Below are positions 10,301-24,000 of a stretch of DNA of 47,953 nucleotides, piece after piece (the first letter of the stretch is position 1; each line of letters begins with the position of its first letter). Where the stretch lies: assembly GCA_026770585.1 (NCBI GenBank), contig MU646314.1:1134615-1182567 (forward strand), given 5' to 3'. The notes below the pieces were generated by a model. The model saw only the letters and a list, made by a program, of their open reading frames with translations. It searched no databases and was not told where the DNA came from. The stretch is from Baffinella frigidus (lineage: Eukaryota > Cryptophyceae > Cryptomonadales > Baffinellaceae). Position numbers and translations under genes: made by a program.

Positions 10301-13300
10301 AATCGTTCCCCTAACCCCAGACCCCAACCCCGAACCCGGTTGGGGGCCTTGACTGGCCAAACGCCAGGTCGTAAGTCGGGATTTCAGCTACACGTCTTTT
10401 TAAAAAAATTGCACCCGGATCCGAAATTTTGTATTCGGATCGGACGTGGAAAGGACGAGTAGCGGCGAAATCGATAGTGGCTACGTACCATTTAGTACCG
10501 CGAAATGAAACGTTGCGTCCTGAAATTGCCAGTAAGGACCTGCCGTGGTTTGGGGTTTGGGATTTGGTCGATATCTCGAACCGGGTCAGGGGAAAGATTT
10601 CGAACCGGGTCAGGGCTTGGGGTGGGGTGGGGTGAGGTCACGGGCGCGAACCGGGTTAGGAGTTGGGGGTTTGGGTCGATAGACGATATCGAGGCGGAAG
10701 AACGTGCGGCCCAGGGCGGTGGAATCGGTGGAATCTAATCGCGGCGAGTATTTGAATCAAGTACGACCTGGCAATGAAAATTACTACACACCGGACTTTA
10801 TCCAGTCACGTCCTTGTAGTAATTTTCGTTGCAAATCGGATCGGAGATCCCGAAATCGTATTTGACTCAATAAGTCGTCTGGATGAAATCGCTAGCGCCA
10901 GAGAGGAGTCAACATGACGGAGGAAGAGCCTAACCCCCAACCCCTCACCTCTACCCCCCCACCCCTCATCCCTCACCCCGAGCACCAGGGAGCGGTGCGC
11001 GATGCGGACCAAACCCCTGGGGAGGGACAGACAGCCTGACTGGGAGTATCCGACCATCATCTTCGAATCCGAGGCGTGACAGGCGGGAACCGACAAAGCT
11101 AAAATCGGGATTTGGTCCACTTCTGAGCGCTGGTGGCTGGGAGGGTGCACACCCCTGGGGAGGGACAGACAGCCTGATTGGCTGGAGTTATCCGACCATG
11201 GTGAGTCTGTGGCAAGGTCCCTTGCTCACCCCAAATACAATCGATCTAACGGCCGATTCTGTGTTCGGGTTTCGGGATTCTGATTTCTGTTTTCTGTTTT
11301 CGGGTTCACAGGAAATGGACTTTTAAAATAAAAAAGCTGAGACCGAATTTCCGGCCTAAGCTTTTAAAAACGTGCTTAGGTCGCTCAATAGCGGTACAGT
11401 CGATCTAACGGCCTGAGGCTGGTTGGGAGGGACCATGAGGACGTTGAGCTGCATCTCGTACTCCTCCTTGAGAAGCTGGCTCGCCTTATTCACCCCTTGC
11501 TTCGGGTCGATCTTCGGAATCGCCGCCTGCAGGGCGATTGTTTAAGTTTCGCTAAACAAAATCGGTGTATCTTAGCGTGGGCCATGGTAAGATCGTTACC
11601 GAGGGGAACATACAAGTTATGAGGAAATCCCGATTGTTGAGCACACAGGACGCCTGCAGGGGGAGAGCTGCATCTCGCACTCCCTTTCAGAAGCTGGCTC
11701 GCCTTATTCACCCCTTGCTTCGGGTCGATCTTCGGAATCGCCGGCTGCAGGGCGATTTCAATAAAAAATTCAATAAAAATTACTGCACGTTTGCTTTAAT
11801 ATTGGATTTCAATGAAAATCACTACACGTGCGCTTTGAGACTACTAGTAAAAATCGTTATATGTAGCAAATTTCATTGCCGAAATGTTTCCATCTCGTAC
11901 TCCTCTTTCAGAAGCTGGCTCGCCTTCCACTGAGCAGCGACCGAGGACCTTTTCGCCTTGAATTCAAAGTAAAATTTCGGTTAGACTCCAGGGCAATGGA
12001 TAAAATTCTAGTACACATCGTTTGGATTGACTGTATCCGTGAAGTCCCCGGTGGCTGCTAAGTGGTTGACGCCTTGCTTCGGGTCGATCTTCAAAATCCC
12101 CCCTGCAGGCGGGTTTAGGTTTCCACTTTTACTAAAGTTAACAGAGGGTCCACATTTTCTTTGAGACGTCTCACTCTCGAATTTTGTCTCGGTGAGCAGC
12201 TCTCCCAGGCGAGAAGCAAGAGGAATAGCTAAACACCGTTCGCTATTCCTCTTGCTTCTCGACTGGATTTAGGTTTAGCTAAACACGTGTAGGATGGGCC
12301 TCTCCTGACGTCCATCCTACACGGGATCGGTATGTTTAACCCCTCTGCCCATCCTAGCTAAAACAGGGGCCGCTCTTACGCGTTTGCCCCCTGGGTTTCT
12401 AGCCCTGCCCGAGTAAATTTTGATGATCAAATTGATGGTCAAATTTGGCTCTTACCTGCAGGACGAAAAGGAGGCGGGGCATGGACGCGACAAGCCACTT
12501 GATCACCTCCAGATTCCGCATCTCCTCTGACACGCACACCATCCCTGCGGTTTCGGGGTTGCGGTTTCGGGATTAGGATGGCTTATGGTTTCCAGGTTCA
12601 GATTCGCCGCTGGTACTCACTCTATCTCTGCAGTTTCGGGATTGGGGTTTGGGGATTAGGGTGTATGGTTTAGGGTTTCCTGGTTCAGGTTTAGGGTACC
12701 TAAGACCTGCACCAAACCCTAAACCTAAGCCCTGCACCAGGCAGCAGGGTCAACACTTAAGTCAACAACGACTTACGCCAACAAAGCTGATCCTCGGCAG
12801 TAAGTTGCCATTTCGTTTAGATGGACCTGCTCTGGGAGCAGGCATTTGACTTAAGGCACTGGCTTTCAGGGGGAGTTGACTTGGGTGAAATGTTCTGACT
12901 CAGAGTGAAGTTCCACGCAGCTGGGGCTGTGGGTATCAAAGTCAGGCCTGAGTGAATCTACTTTGGCGTCCTCATAACCATGCATCCTTAGGTGCCCTTA
13001 GAGCCGGGATACCCACAGGGGCAAGCAACTGACGTATGATGCCAGCCCCGTGGCTGCCATCATACTCTTCGCGTTCCTCAATTGATTTCACTTCAGATTT
13101 GCCTTGGCGTTTGAGCCATTTTGCACTTTCAGGGCTTTACAATAGCTGGGTTTGTACCATGAATCTTTGAGATGGACAGGTCCCGAAACTAAATCTATTC
13201 AGGTCCGGGACTAATACGCTCGCATAAACCGACGCGGGTTCACGCTGGGTTCACCCGATTTCTGCGAGCCTAACCCCAACCACTTGGTGGGCTACGAGGG

Positions 13301-16300
13301 TTTCGGTGACACCGGATTCCGGGGTGTTACGTGACCAATTTGCAATAAAAAAATCCTCAAGTTAATTGTCTTCAGGTAAGTTGACTTGCGATGAAAGGTT
13401 CGTAGTCCACCGTGTGGAACCGTGAAACCTGAGGGAGGGTGGGAGAGAAGGAACGTACCAATTTTGGAGATGGGTGGGGGGTTGGGGGCGGGTTGGCCCT
13501 GGGTGGGAGGGCTGGGACTGGTTCAGGGGTCCGCTATCGAGGCACCCGGGGGTTCGTTTAAAAGCCAGGACCGGAAATCCGGTCCCAGCTTTTCCATTTT
13601 CAAAGTCCATTTCCCTAAGGATTTAAGTGCAAGTTTGTAAACGTCTTCAAAATTGTGACTCGTCCTCGCTCGGCAGCGGTAGGGTTTCGGGTTTAGGGTT
13701 CAGGCACCGATGTTGGAGATTGCGCGAACGAGGTACATGTCGAGGGGGCACTGCGTTCAAGGTTCAGGGTTGAGGGTTGAGAGTTTTGGGTTTAGGGTTT
13801 AGGGTTTAGGGTTTAGGGTTTAGGGTTCAGGGTTTAGGATTTAGGGTTTGGGATTTAGGGTTCAGGGTTCAGGGTTCAGGGTTTGGGGTTTAGGGTTTAG
13901 GGTTTAGGGTTTAGGGTTTAGGATTTAGGGTTTAGTGTTTAGGGCAAACCTGTGTGCGTGCCAACTCCTCGAACAAGAGGTGCATCGCCCGGAGGATCAG
14001 CGCGAGGTTGAGGGAGTTGGTCGAGAGCTGTGCGCAGTTCTTGGAGTCGGATGAGAGAAGCGCGAGCGTCTTGATGCACTGCCGAGAAAAAACATCGACA
14101 CCGGTCAAATTTCGAGAGAGCGAGAGAGAGAGAGAGAGCGAGAGAGAGCGAGAGAGCGAGAGAGCGAGAGAGCAAGATAGCGAGAGGGAGCCAGATAGAT
14201 AGTTAAATAGAGAGAGGGAGAGAGTTCTTTATTGACAACCACCTGGTCCGGATCCGCTTAGTCACCGAGGTGATTGTAACGGACCGGCCTCGCGCCAAAA
14301 GATAATCCACACTGGTGGACTCTCCACGCGACGATAACCTCTGTATCAAATCTATTGCGTAGTGTGAATTCCCTTTTCCAGCACTGCCGACGCAAAGAGG
14401 CCCACGCGTGTTGGCTCAAAGTGTGCACCAGGATGGCAACTAAGGTATGTACCAACACGGTAGCTCACTGCACTGCCAGCCAGAATCTTTTACCTGAAGT
14501 CAACAAAGCTGATCCTCGGCAGTAAGTTGCCATTTCGTTTAGATGGACCGGCTCTGGGAGAGCGGTTCATGAGAATCACGTGACCCGGGGAGCGATTTTT
14601 GAGGGACTCCGATCGGCGCCGATCGTAGTATTACTACACGCCGATCGGAGTCAGGATAAGATAACGGACATTGGTCTTGTTTTCAAAATCAGTCTTTCTA
14701 AAACCTACGAGTGTTATTAAAAGGTGATACGGCCCCATCAGTGTGTCCGTGAAACAGACATGTCTGTTCATGATTTGCCATATTCGTGAAACAGACATGG
14801 CAAATCGCTGCAAGTCAACCCCACACAGATGCGCCCGGATCCCGGGCGCATCTATATGAGGTTGACTTGACAAATCGCGGATGTGCCCATGAGTCGCCTC
14901 CAGTCTGGCCATGTTCTCCTCCGCGCCTGGTAGCTCAACCGCGGTTGAAGCCGGCTTGTCCGGGGAAACCTATATTTCTTTCATTTCCTGGAAACGAAAA
15001 TTACTACACAATAAAGTAATCAACTAAATAACTAACAAATAAGGTAAATAACCAACTAACTGACTGACTGACTGACTGACTGACTCACTCACTAACGAAC
15101 AAAGTAGTTAGTAGGGGCGTGCCTGGAGGCCGATACGCTTGGAGTCATCGTGCGCGCCAGCAGCGCGCGTCTCGCGCGACATTGCTTTCCTAACTAACTA
15201 ACTAACTAACTAACTAAGTAACTAACTAAGTAACTAACTAAGTGACTGACTAACTGACCAACTAACTAACTGAGTAAGTGTGTAAGAAAGTAAGTAAGTA
15301 ACAAACAAACTACGCAAGTAAGTAAGTAAGTAAGTAAGTAACAAACAAACTAACAAACAAACAAACAAACAAACACACTGACTACTTTACTGACTGATTA
15401 ACTAAGTAACTAGTTAGTAGGGGCTTGCCTGGAGGCCGATGCGCTTGAAACCATCGTGCACCCCGGCAGCGCCTGTCGGCGACTTACTAACAAACTACCG
15501 CAACTACCTACGGTAACCAACTAACGAACTAAGTAACGGCAACTAACTACGGTAACTAAGTAAGTAAGTAAGTAACTAAGTAAGTAAGTAAGTAACTAAG
15601 TAAGTAAGTGAGGGGTCTCGCCTGGAGGCCGATACGCTTGGAGTCATCATGGGCGCCGGCAGCGCGCGTCTCGCGTGACATTGCTTTCCGCCGCGCTCGC
15701 CGCCCCTGCGCCCAGAAACACTCAGAAACGTTCACCGTCTGAAGCCACGTTGTGTTGTCTACTTTAGACGTGATGGGTGGCAATCAAAAGTTGCCGTAGG
15801 GGAAGAATCGCGTGAATTCGCGCGATTTCTCCAAAAGGACTCACGACCTCCAGGGGAGTTGACTTTTGCGATTGACCCCCTTCCCATCTAGCGTAGGTGA
15901 CAGGACAAGCCCAGATTTTTCACGAGGGGGGGGAGCTTTTCGCTGCGCTCGCCACCCCTGCACCCCAATACCAACACCCTTTCAACACCCAAACCCTTTC
16001 AACACCAAAACCCTGACAGACCCAGAAACGTGCACATTCTGCCCCTGCGCCAAACATCCAGGAACCTTTCACCTTCTGTTGCCACTGCGCCCCAACTCGT
16101 TGCCAGGTTCTGAAAGAAAAATATGTTTCCCCGGATAAGAACCTCTCGGTGTTAGGCACCCTGACATACAGCGGGCTACGAAGGATTTTTCGGCCCAAAT
16201 CGGGCCACCTTTCCGTTACCTTATCCGTAGGCGTAGGAACCCCCCTATGTCCCTACGGATTGCCTACCGTAGGGTCCTAGGTCCTATCGCTTAGGGGTTA

Positions 16301-16770
16301 TTCGAAATCCCTTCGTCGTCCGCTGTGTGGCCCGGCCCCTACAGGGGTTACTTGCAAACAATGAACGCACCGCCCCAGGGTCCTACGATAGGGCTGGTTC
16401 TAGTAGCATAGGGGGCGGTGCGTGTCCTTATTCACGAGAAATCTCTGTAGGGCTACACACGGTGCGCGAAACAGTAGCGAGAGGGTGCTGCTTTGCCGAG
16501 ATGGTGGGGATCGCTGAGAGAAGCAGGAGAGGGTTATGGACAAAACACCAGATGATCTCCAACGCGAAAATGTTGATGATGTGGAAAATGGTGGAACTCA
16601 CCGCTTTGCCGATGTCGTGGGGGTTGCGGCCCGCCTCTTCTTCCGCTGCCCGCTCGGCCTGGAGATCCCGCGCAGGGTTGAGGGTTGAGGGTTGAGGGTC
16701 CAGGATCAAGAGTCCAGGGTCCAGGGTTGAGGGTTGAGGGTTGAAGGTGGAGGGTTGAGGGTTGAGGGTG

Positions 16771-16815
<45 letters not shown>

Positions 16816-17895
16816 GGTTGAGGGTCGAGGGTTGAAGTTCCAGGGTCCAGGGTCCAGGGTCCAGGGTCCAGGGTCCAGGGTCCAGGGTCCAGGGTCCAGG
16901 GTCCAGGGTCCAAGGTTGAGGGTCCAGGGTTCAGAGTCCAGGGTTGAGGTTTCAGGGTCCAGGGTCCAGGGTCCAGGGTTGAAGGTTTCTCACCGTGGCG
17001 CGAAGGTTGAGGTCGTCCTGCTGCTCCAGCGTCGCTGCGATGGGGGGAAAGACGAGGGTTATTAAGTTGACATACGAGGTTTGTTAAGTTGACACACGAG
17101 ATTTGTTAAGTTGACATACGAGGTTTGTTGAGTTGACATACGAGGTTTGTTAAGTTGACNNNNNNNNNNNNNNNNNNNNNNNNNNNNNNNNNNNNNNNNN
17201 NNNNNNNNNNNNNNNNNNNNNNNNNNNNNNNNNNNNNNNNNNNNNNNNNNNNNNNNNNNNNNNNNNNNNNNNNNNNNNNNNNNNNNNNNNNNNNNNNNNN
17301 NNNNNNNNNNNNNNNNNNNNNNNNNNNNNNNNNNNNNNNNNNNNNNNNNNNNNNNNNNNNNNNNNNNNNNNNNNNNNNNNNNNNNNNNNNNNNNNNNNNN
17401 NNNNNNNNNNNNNNNNNNNNNNNNNNNNNNNNNNNNNNNNNNNNNNNNNNNNNNNNNNNNNNNNNNNNNNNNNNNNNNNNNNNNNNNNNNNNNNNNNNNN
17501 NNNNNNNNNNNNNNNNNNNNNNNNNNNNNNNNNNNNNNNNNNNNNNNNNNNNNNNNNNNNNNNNNNNNNNNNNNNNNNNNNNNNNNNNNNNNNNNNNNNN
17601 NNNNNNNNNNNNNNNNNNNNNNNNNNNNNNNNNNNNNNNNNNNNNNNNNNNNNNNNNNNNNNNNNNNNNNNNNNNNNNNNNNNNNNNNNNNNNNNNNNNN
17701 NNNNGAGTGTCAGACATTGGACGACAATAGTTGCACCTCACCAGTCCCCCCCCCAGCAAAAGAGGGGGGGGGGGGGAGGGGGGAGAGAGATGTAACATAG
17801 CCCATGGGTTCATGGGCTAGGTAGCTACCCAGCCCTTCTTTCGGGTGGCACTGCTAGCGCCCAAAACGAGTTTCACGAACCCCACATGCCCGGGT

Positions 17896-17948
<53 letters not shown>

Positions 17949-18007
17949 GGTCGAGGGTTGAGGGTTGAGGCTTGAGGGTTGAGGGTTGAGGGTTGCGGGT
18001 TGCGGGT

Positions 18008-18060
<53 letters not shown>

Positions 18061-21000
18061 GGTCGAGGGTTGAGGGTTGAGGGTGGCGGGTGCGCACCAC
18101 CAGTCACCCGAAGCAGCTTATCCCAGACCCTTGCAAGGATTCGGGTATTTTATTTTAAAAACAAACCATCCTATGACGCTACGGTAGGAAACCCTAGGCA
18201 CCTCGAATTGCTGACGGGAGATACTGAAGATATCTCATCGATTTAGCTGAAGATTAGTACAGTACCCGACACGGTTATAAGCTGCTACGGGTTGCTGGTG
18301 GCAGGGGCCAGGGCAGCTACTGCAAAGCTACAGGGGAAGTCTCAAAAAGTAGCGGACACTCTGGTGTCCGCTACTTGGAGCCATTTTCCCCTCACAAGGT
18401 AACTTTTACCCCCAGGACGTGACCAAAATTCGTGAAACGGCAACCTACAAATAGTTGTAGTGTCGTGTCCACGAATTTGAGAAGTCCCCTGTGGCTTTGC
18501 AGCAGAGAGAACACCCCCCGCGGCTCCGCACCCCCTGTGGATGTAGCCGAGCGGCGCGGACGTGACGGACTCAACCGGGGAAGCGATTTGGTTCGCATCA
18601 GGGCCCAGAAAGCCATCCAGGACTGAACGGTTCAGCAATGAGAGCGGCGCGGACCTGATGGGCTCGTTATTAAGGCTCATAAATGTGTGAATCACTCAAC
18701 TCAAGGCTCAAGGGCCTACCTGGGACCTGTACCGAGAGTAAGAAGGAAGAAGAAGAAGACCTGATGGACTCTTTGGCAAAGACATTCAGGACTAAACGGT
18801 TGCGGCGAAGCCATCCATGACTGAACGGTTGTAACGAGAGCGCACCTGATGGACTCTTTGGCAATGTCGAGGAGCGCAGACCCAGCCGAGTGCCCCGCGT
18901 CGTGGTCGCCTGAGATCACAAATTCGCACAGCGAGGATACGATCACCTGCGTTGGGGGTTGGGGGTTGGGGGTTGGGGATTGGGTGTTGGGTGTTGGGTG
19001 TTGGGTGTTGGGTGTTGGGTGTTGGGTGTTGGGTGTTGGGTGTTGGGTGTTGGGTGGGTGTTGGGTGTTGGGGGTTGCGATCCCATCCCGCCGAGTATTT
19101 TAATGTCCGAGGCCACTCAATTTAAACCATCTTTAATGCTATCGTAAGGGTGGTTTATCTCTTATTTTGCTGTGTCAGCTTCGACATAGCTTTACTATAG
19201 GAGAAAACTCACCCCAAGATAGCAAAAACACGGTTTAAATTGAGTGGCCTCGCACATGAATTTAATCTTCTTCTTCTTCTTTATTATTAACCTCTCAAAG
19301 TCCCTGTGAACAGGTCCTAGGCCTATTGGAGAGTGGTCAACTTACTAGCTACGCACCGTTTGCCCTCGACGGGGACCGGGCCCCCGTACAGACATCCTAA
19401 GACCTGTCAACACTCGATCCCATGGGCAATTGGAGCCGTTCCTTCATAAATGGGCGAACGGTTCCAATTTCCTGTGGGCGGAGAGTGTCTGAATTCAATA
19501 CCGGAACTTAATTTAATACCGGAACAAATCGAATTTAGTACTGGAACAAATCGCACGACACCGTAGCCTTGGGGGTCATGCAGCCGAAAAGAAGAGGGGC
19601 AGCTCAACTCGCGCGTACGACGACCTCTTCGCTTGGACCCTAAACCCTAAACCCTGAATGCTGGGTACAGGGACTTCGGGTTCAGGGGTTGGCCACTTAG
19701 CAGCGGCCGAGTTCCTTTTCGCATTGAACTCAAGGTAACATCCCGGTTAGGTTCCAGGGCAATGGATAAGATTCTAGTACAAATATTTTAGATGGACTGT
19801 TTCCGTGAAGCCCCCGGTGCCTGCTAAGTGGAGGGGTCGGACCTCGCCCACGCTCTCTTTGCGTGGTGCAGGGACTGAGGATGTAGGGGTTAGCGATCCC
19901 AGGGTTAAGGGGTTGGGAGGGTTGAGGGGTTAGCAGATGGTTGTATTGAATTCGGGGGAAAGACAGCACGCCTCGAGCGTATGCCACTCTCTTTTCTCGG
20001 ACCCTAAACCCTGAACACTGAACCCTACACCTTAAACTATTGGTACAGGGACTGAGGGGTCAGGGGTTAGAGGTGCCAGACCTCGCCCTGGCGCTCAACA
20101 ATCGGGACCATGCTCTTCGCCAGCACCCTCCGCAGCACCGCTGCACACCTGCGGTTACGATGTGGGGTTTGGGGTGTGGGGTTTGGGGTTTGGGGTGTGG
20201 GGTTTAGGGTGTAGGGTGTAGAGTGTAGGGTGTAGGGTGTCGGGTGTAGGGTGTCGGGTGTAGGGTGTAGGGTGTAGGGTGTCGGGTGTAGGGTGTTGGT
20301 TGAGGGTTGAAGGTCTAGGGTTTAGGGTTGAGGTTTTAGGGTGTCGGGTGTCGGGTGTCGGGTGTCGGGTGTCGGGTGTAGGGTGTCGGGTGTAGGGTGT
20401 TGGGTTGAGGGTTGAAGGTCTAGGGTTTAGGGTTTAGGTTTTAGGGTGTCGGGTGTCGGGTGTCGGGTGTCGGGTGTCGGGTGTCGGGTGTCGGGTGTAG
20501 GGTTTAGGGTTTAGGGTTTAGGGTCTAGGGTCTAGGGTCTAGGGTCTAGGGTTTATGGTTGGGGGCCGACCTCCGCTTGATCTCCAGGTCCATGTCGTCC
20601 ACGCCTTCTGCCGCAATCTGTTCCAATTTGACCATCAAAATTAATTTGACCACACCTGCTCCTTGCCACCCTCTCCGTTAAATAAAAATTAAAGCTGCTG
20701 CAGGAAAACTGGATTCCTGGTACAGAAGTTATGTTTAGTACCAACACCGTGCAAAATTTCCAGACATCGAGAACCAACACAGAGACGGTGTTGGTACTCA
20801 ACCATTAACCTCTGCCATTATTTCATTCTTTGCCGTGGCGAAAATATGCAAAAATCGCTCTACTTTGAGGCCTCCTACTTCCACGAAGCGGACCTGAGTA
20901 AAACTGGGATCGCCATTAACTACATTTAGAGCAGGAAATCTTGTACAAACGTGCTAAACCATATTTACGGCGAGCCCAATTTTACTCAGGCGGGGCTAGA

Positions 21001-24000
21001 AAGCCTGAGGGCAAACGCGTAAGGGCGGGCGACCCAATTCCGGCATCAACCGAATCCCGGCATTCCGTAGGGTGCTTCCGTATGCAATACCGTAGGGCGG
21101 CAGGGAATGCCGGAATTATGTTGACGTCGGAATTAGGGCGCGCACTCTTACCAAAGACACTTGGGATTCTCATGTGGCCACACAGCGGGCTACGAAGGGA
21201 TTTTGCGCCCTTACCTTTCGGCCTCCAAGTTGGATGAAGCGTATCGTCGCGCCCTTACTCAGGTAGAGCTAGAAACCGTGAAGGCAAACGCATACCTTGA
21301 GGTTCGTGTGTGGCGAGTAATGTAATCCCGGGGGGGGTTGGACGTACCTTGCCACAAGAGAACGCTAGAGGGGCCTATTTAAAACCAGGGTGCTTTAAAA
21401 AGTGGGCATTTGTGTAGTAACTTTCGTTGATTGGTCTCGTTACTAGCCATATATTGGCCAGTCACAAAGTTGGAATACCTTATCCCGGTACAAATATCTA
21501 CAACCCCACATATAAATAGGCCCCTTGAGCATTCTCGAGTGGTGAGGCCCCCCACTTCGACGAAGCGGATCGCCAGGTCTGTGTTCAACACCAGCTGCAA
21601 CATTCGCCAAAAGTTGCCAAACATGGGTCAAGGGCTCCCAAGAACGGGCCTGGGACAACCCTCGAAGGGCCTTGCGTGGGGCGAGTAATCCCGGGGGGGG
21701 GTGGACGTACCTTGAGGCCTCCAACTTCGACGAAGCGGATCGCCGCGTCTGTGCTGAGCACCAGCTGCAGCAGGGTATCCCACGCGTCTCTCCGCACCGC
21801 CACCTGCATCCACAACTTGTCCACGTCAGCAATCACAACACCAGCAATTACCCATCGGCAGTTCGGTTGGGCCGCCAGATGCAAGAGGGTCTCCCACGCG
21901 TCCCTTCGCACCGCCACACCTGCGTCCACAGCTCGTCCAAGTCAGTAGCGTGCATTCTCTGATGCACTCCTAGCTCTCTCCGAGTTTTATTCTGGCTCGT
22001 CCTTAAAAGAAATGAAGAGCAGAAATCCAGTACAAAATGGCGAATAGACAGTCTTGAGGACGAGCCAGAATAAAACTGAGGCAGAGCTAGGACTCTGGTA
22101 AGCGCACGCGTCTCTTCTCATCGCCACCTACATCCACCTACCACCACAAAACCTCCTCCAAGTGAGCAACCACGCATCGGCAGTTCGGTAGGGTCCACGG
22201 TCCGGTTGGGCCACCAGCTGCACCGTGTCGCGTGTCGCCTCTCCTCACCGCCACTTGCGTCCACCACGCCACCAATCTCATAAGAAAACGGTTTTAATTT
22301 AAAACCTTTGGGCAATGAAATTTACTACAAACCATGATCTTTATTAGTAATATTAAAGCATTCGTGAAGTAATTTTCATCGATTCCTAAGGTTTGAAATT
22401 GAAACCGTTTTCACGTGAAATCACGCATCCACTCCCTCTCTGAGAGCAGCGCCGTCTTTGCCCACACAGCGGACTTCGGGGGGATTTTGAATAACCCCTA
22501 AGCGATAAGACTTAGGACCCTACGGTAGGCAACCCGTAGGGGCATAGGGTTGTTCCTACGGATAAGGTAACGGAAACTCGGGCACTCAGTGCCCGAAAAT
22601 CCCTTCGTAGCACCTGTGTGGCCACAGCTGTGTGCACCAGTCGACCCAACCGGAGCGTCGCTAGGATCGCTACGAGGCTGGGGTCCAAATGCGATGCATC
22701 GAAAAAATGTGAAACACCAAAATGGCTCAACTTCCAGCCAAAAAAATCTCGAAAATGAAGGGGGGTCGGCAATTTTCACCGTTTGAAAAGACTCGTGGGC
22801 GGGAAGTTCTTAGGCTAACTCAGAAGGCTATTTCAGAAGGCTGACTTTGAAGGCTGGCTCAGAACGCGTGCGCACGTGCACGCAGCGTGCAGGTGAAGCA
22901 AGCGACTGGTAGGAAATACGCAGCCGAGACTCCCACCACTTAGCAGCGGCTGAGTTCTTTCCCCCTCGGATATCCGGAGGAAACGCGGTTCGAATCCAAT
23001 GCAAATGGACAAGATTCTAGTAAAAAATGTTCAGATGGGACTGTATCCGTGAAGCCTCCGGTGGCTGCTCCGTGGGGCCGTTGTCTGACCTGAACCAGAC
23101 ACGTGGTGTACCAGGACGGCAAACCACGATTTGCACCATGACAAGCTCGGATTCGTGAGGAGTGGCGAGGGTCTGAGGAAGGCGGGCAGAGGCAGGTTCG
23201 GTGGAGTTAGGTTTCTGAAAATATTTTCAAAGAATGGTTGGGTGTTGAAAGCTTTCAACTGTTGTGGGGCAGGTTCGGGAGGGCGCGAGTTGCATGTACC
23301 ACACGGCGGGTTTCGCAGATCGGCCCATTAATGTTCGAGGTACTAACTGAGAATTGCGCGGTACAAAGACAACTTGTTAAATCGACACTTCAACCAGATT
23401 TATAGTTGAAATTTTCTGCGAAGGCCACAGTGCGGAGGGACGCGGCCCACTCGAGAATGCTGGAGGATTCTATTTATATGTGGGGTTTTAAATATTTGTA
23501 CCAGGATAAGGTGTTCAAACCTCGTGACTGGCCAATATATGGCTAGTTACGTGACCAATCAACGAAAGTTACTGCACAAATGCCCACTTTTAAAAGCACA
23601 TTGGTTCTAAATAGGCCCCTCTAGCATTCTCGTGTGGGCCCAGGGTGCGTAACCGGGTGCTACTGTATGCGATACCGTATGGTGATACCGGAATGAGGTT
23701 GACGCCAGAATTAGGGCGTCCACTCTTTACCAGGGGTTGGTAAAAGACATCTTAATACCAACATTTCGACCAGATTTATAGTTGAACTTCGAAGCCTACG
23801 GTGTGGAGGGTTGCGGCGCACCCGCTTCAATCTTGCACCAATTCACTCATCCACCAGGATCTTGTACCAAAAAACTTTTAATTTATAAAAATGGTTCAAT
23901 GAAATTTACTACACAGAAAGATTTTTGTTAGTAATATTAAAGCAAACGTGTAGTAATGTTGCTTCAAACCATTTTCATAAAATGAAAGTGTTTTCATATG

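Noticed and set aside
16428-16913. 161-codon minus-strand frame rich in STLNPQP
   Set aside because: Most of it is the CCCTCAA/CCCTGGA array. Only the [19 protein letters not shown] part is kept as an exon.
17106-17813. Open frames spanning the N block
   Set aside because: They exist only because N codons cannot be stops.
17817-18107. Frame of repeated STLNPQP units
   Set aside because: A heptamer array read in frame gives a 7-residue peptide repeat on any frame. No independent coding evidence.
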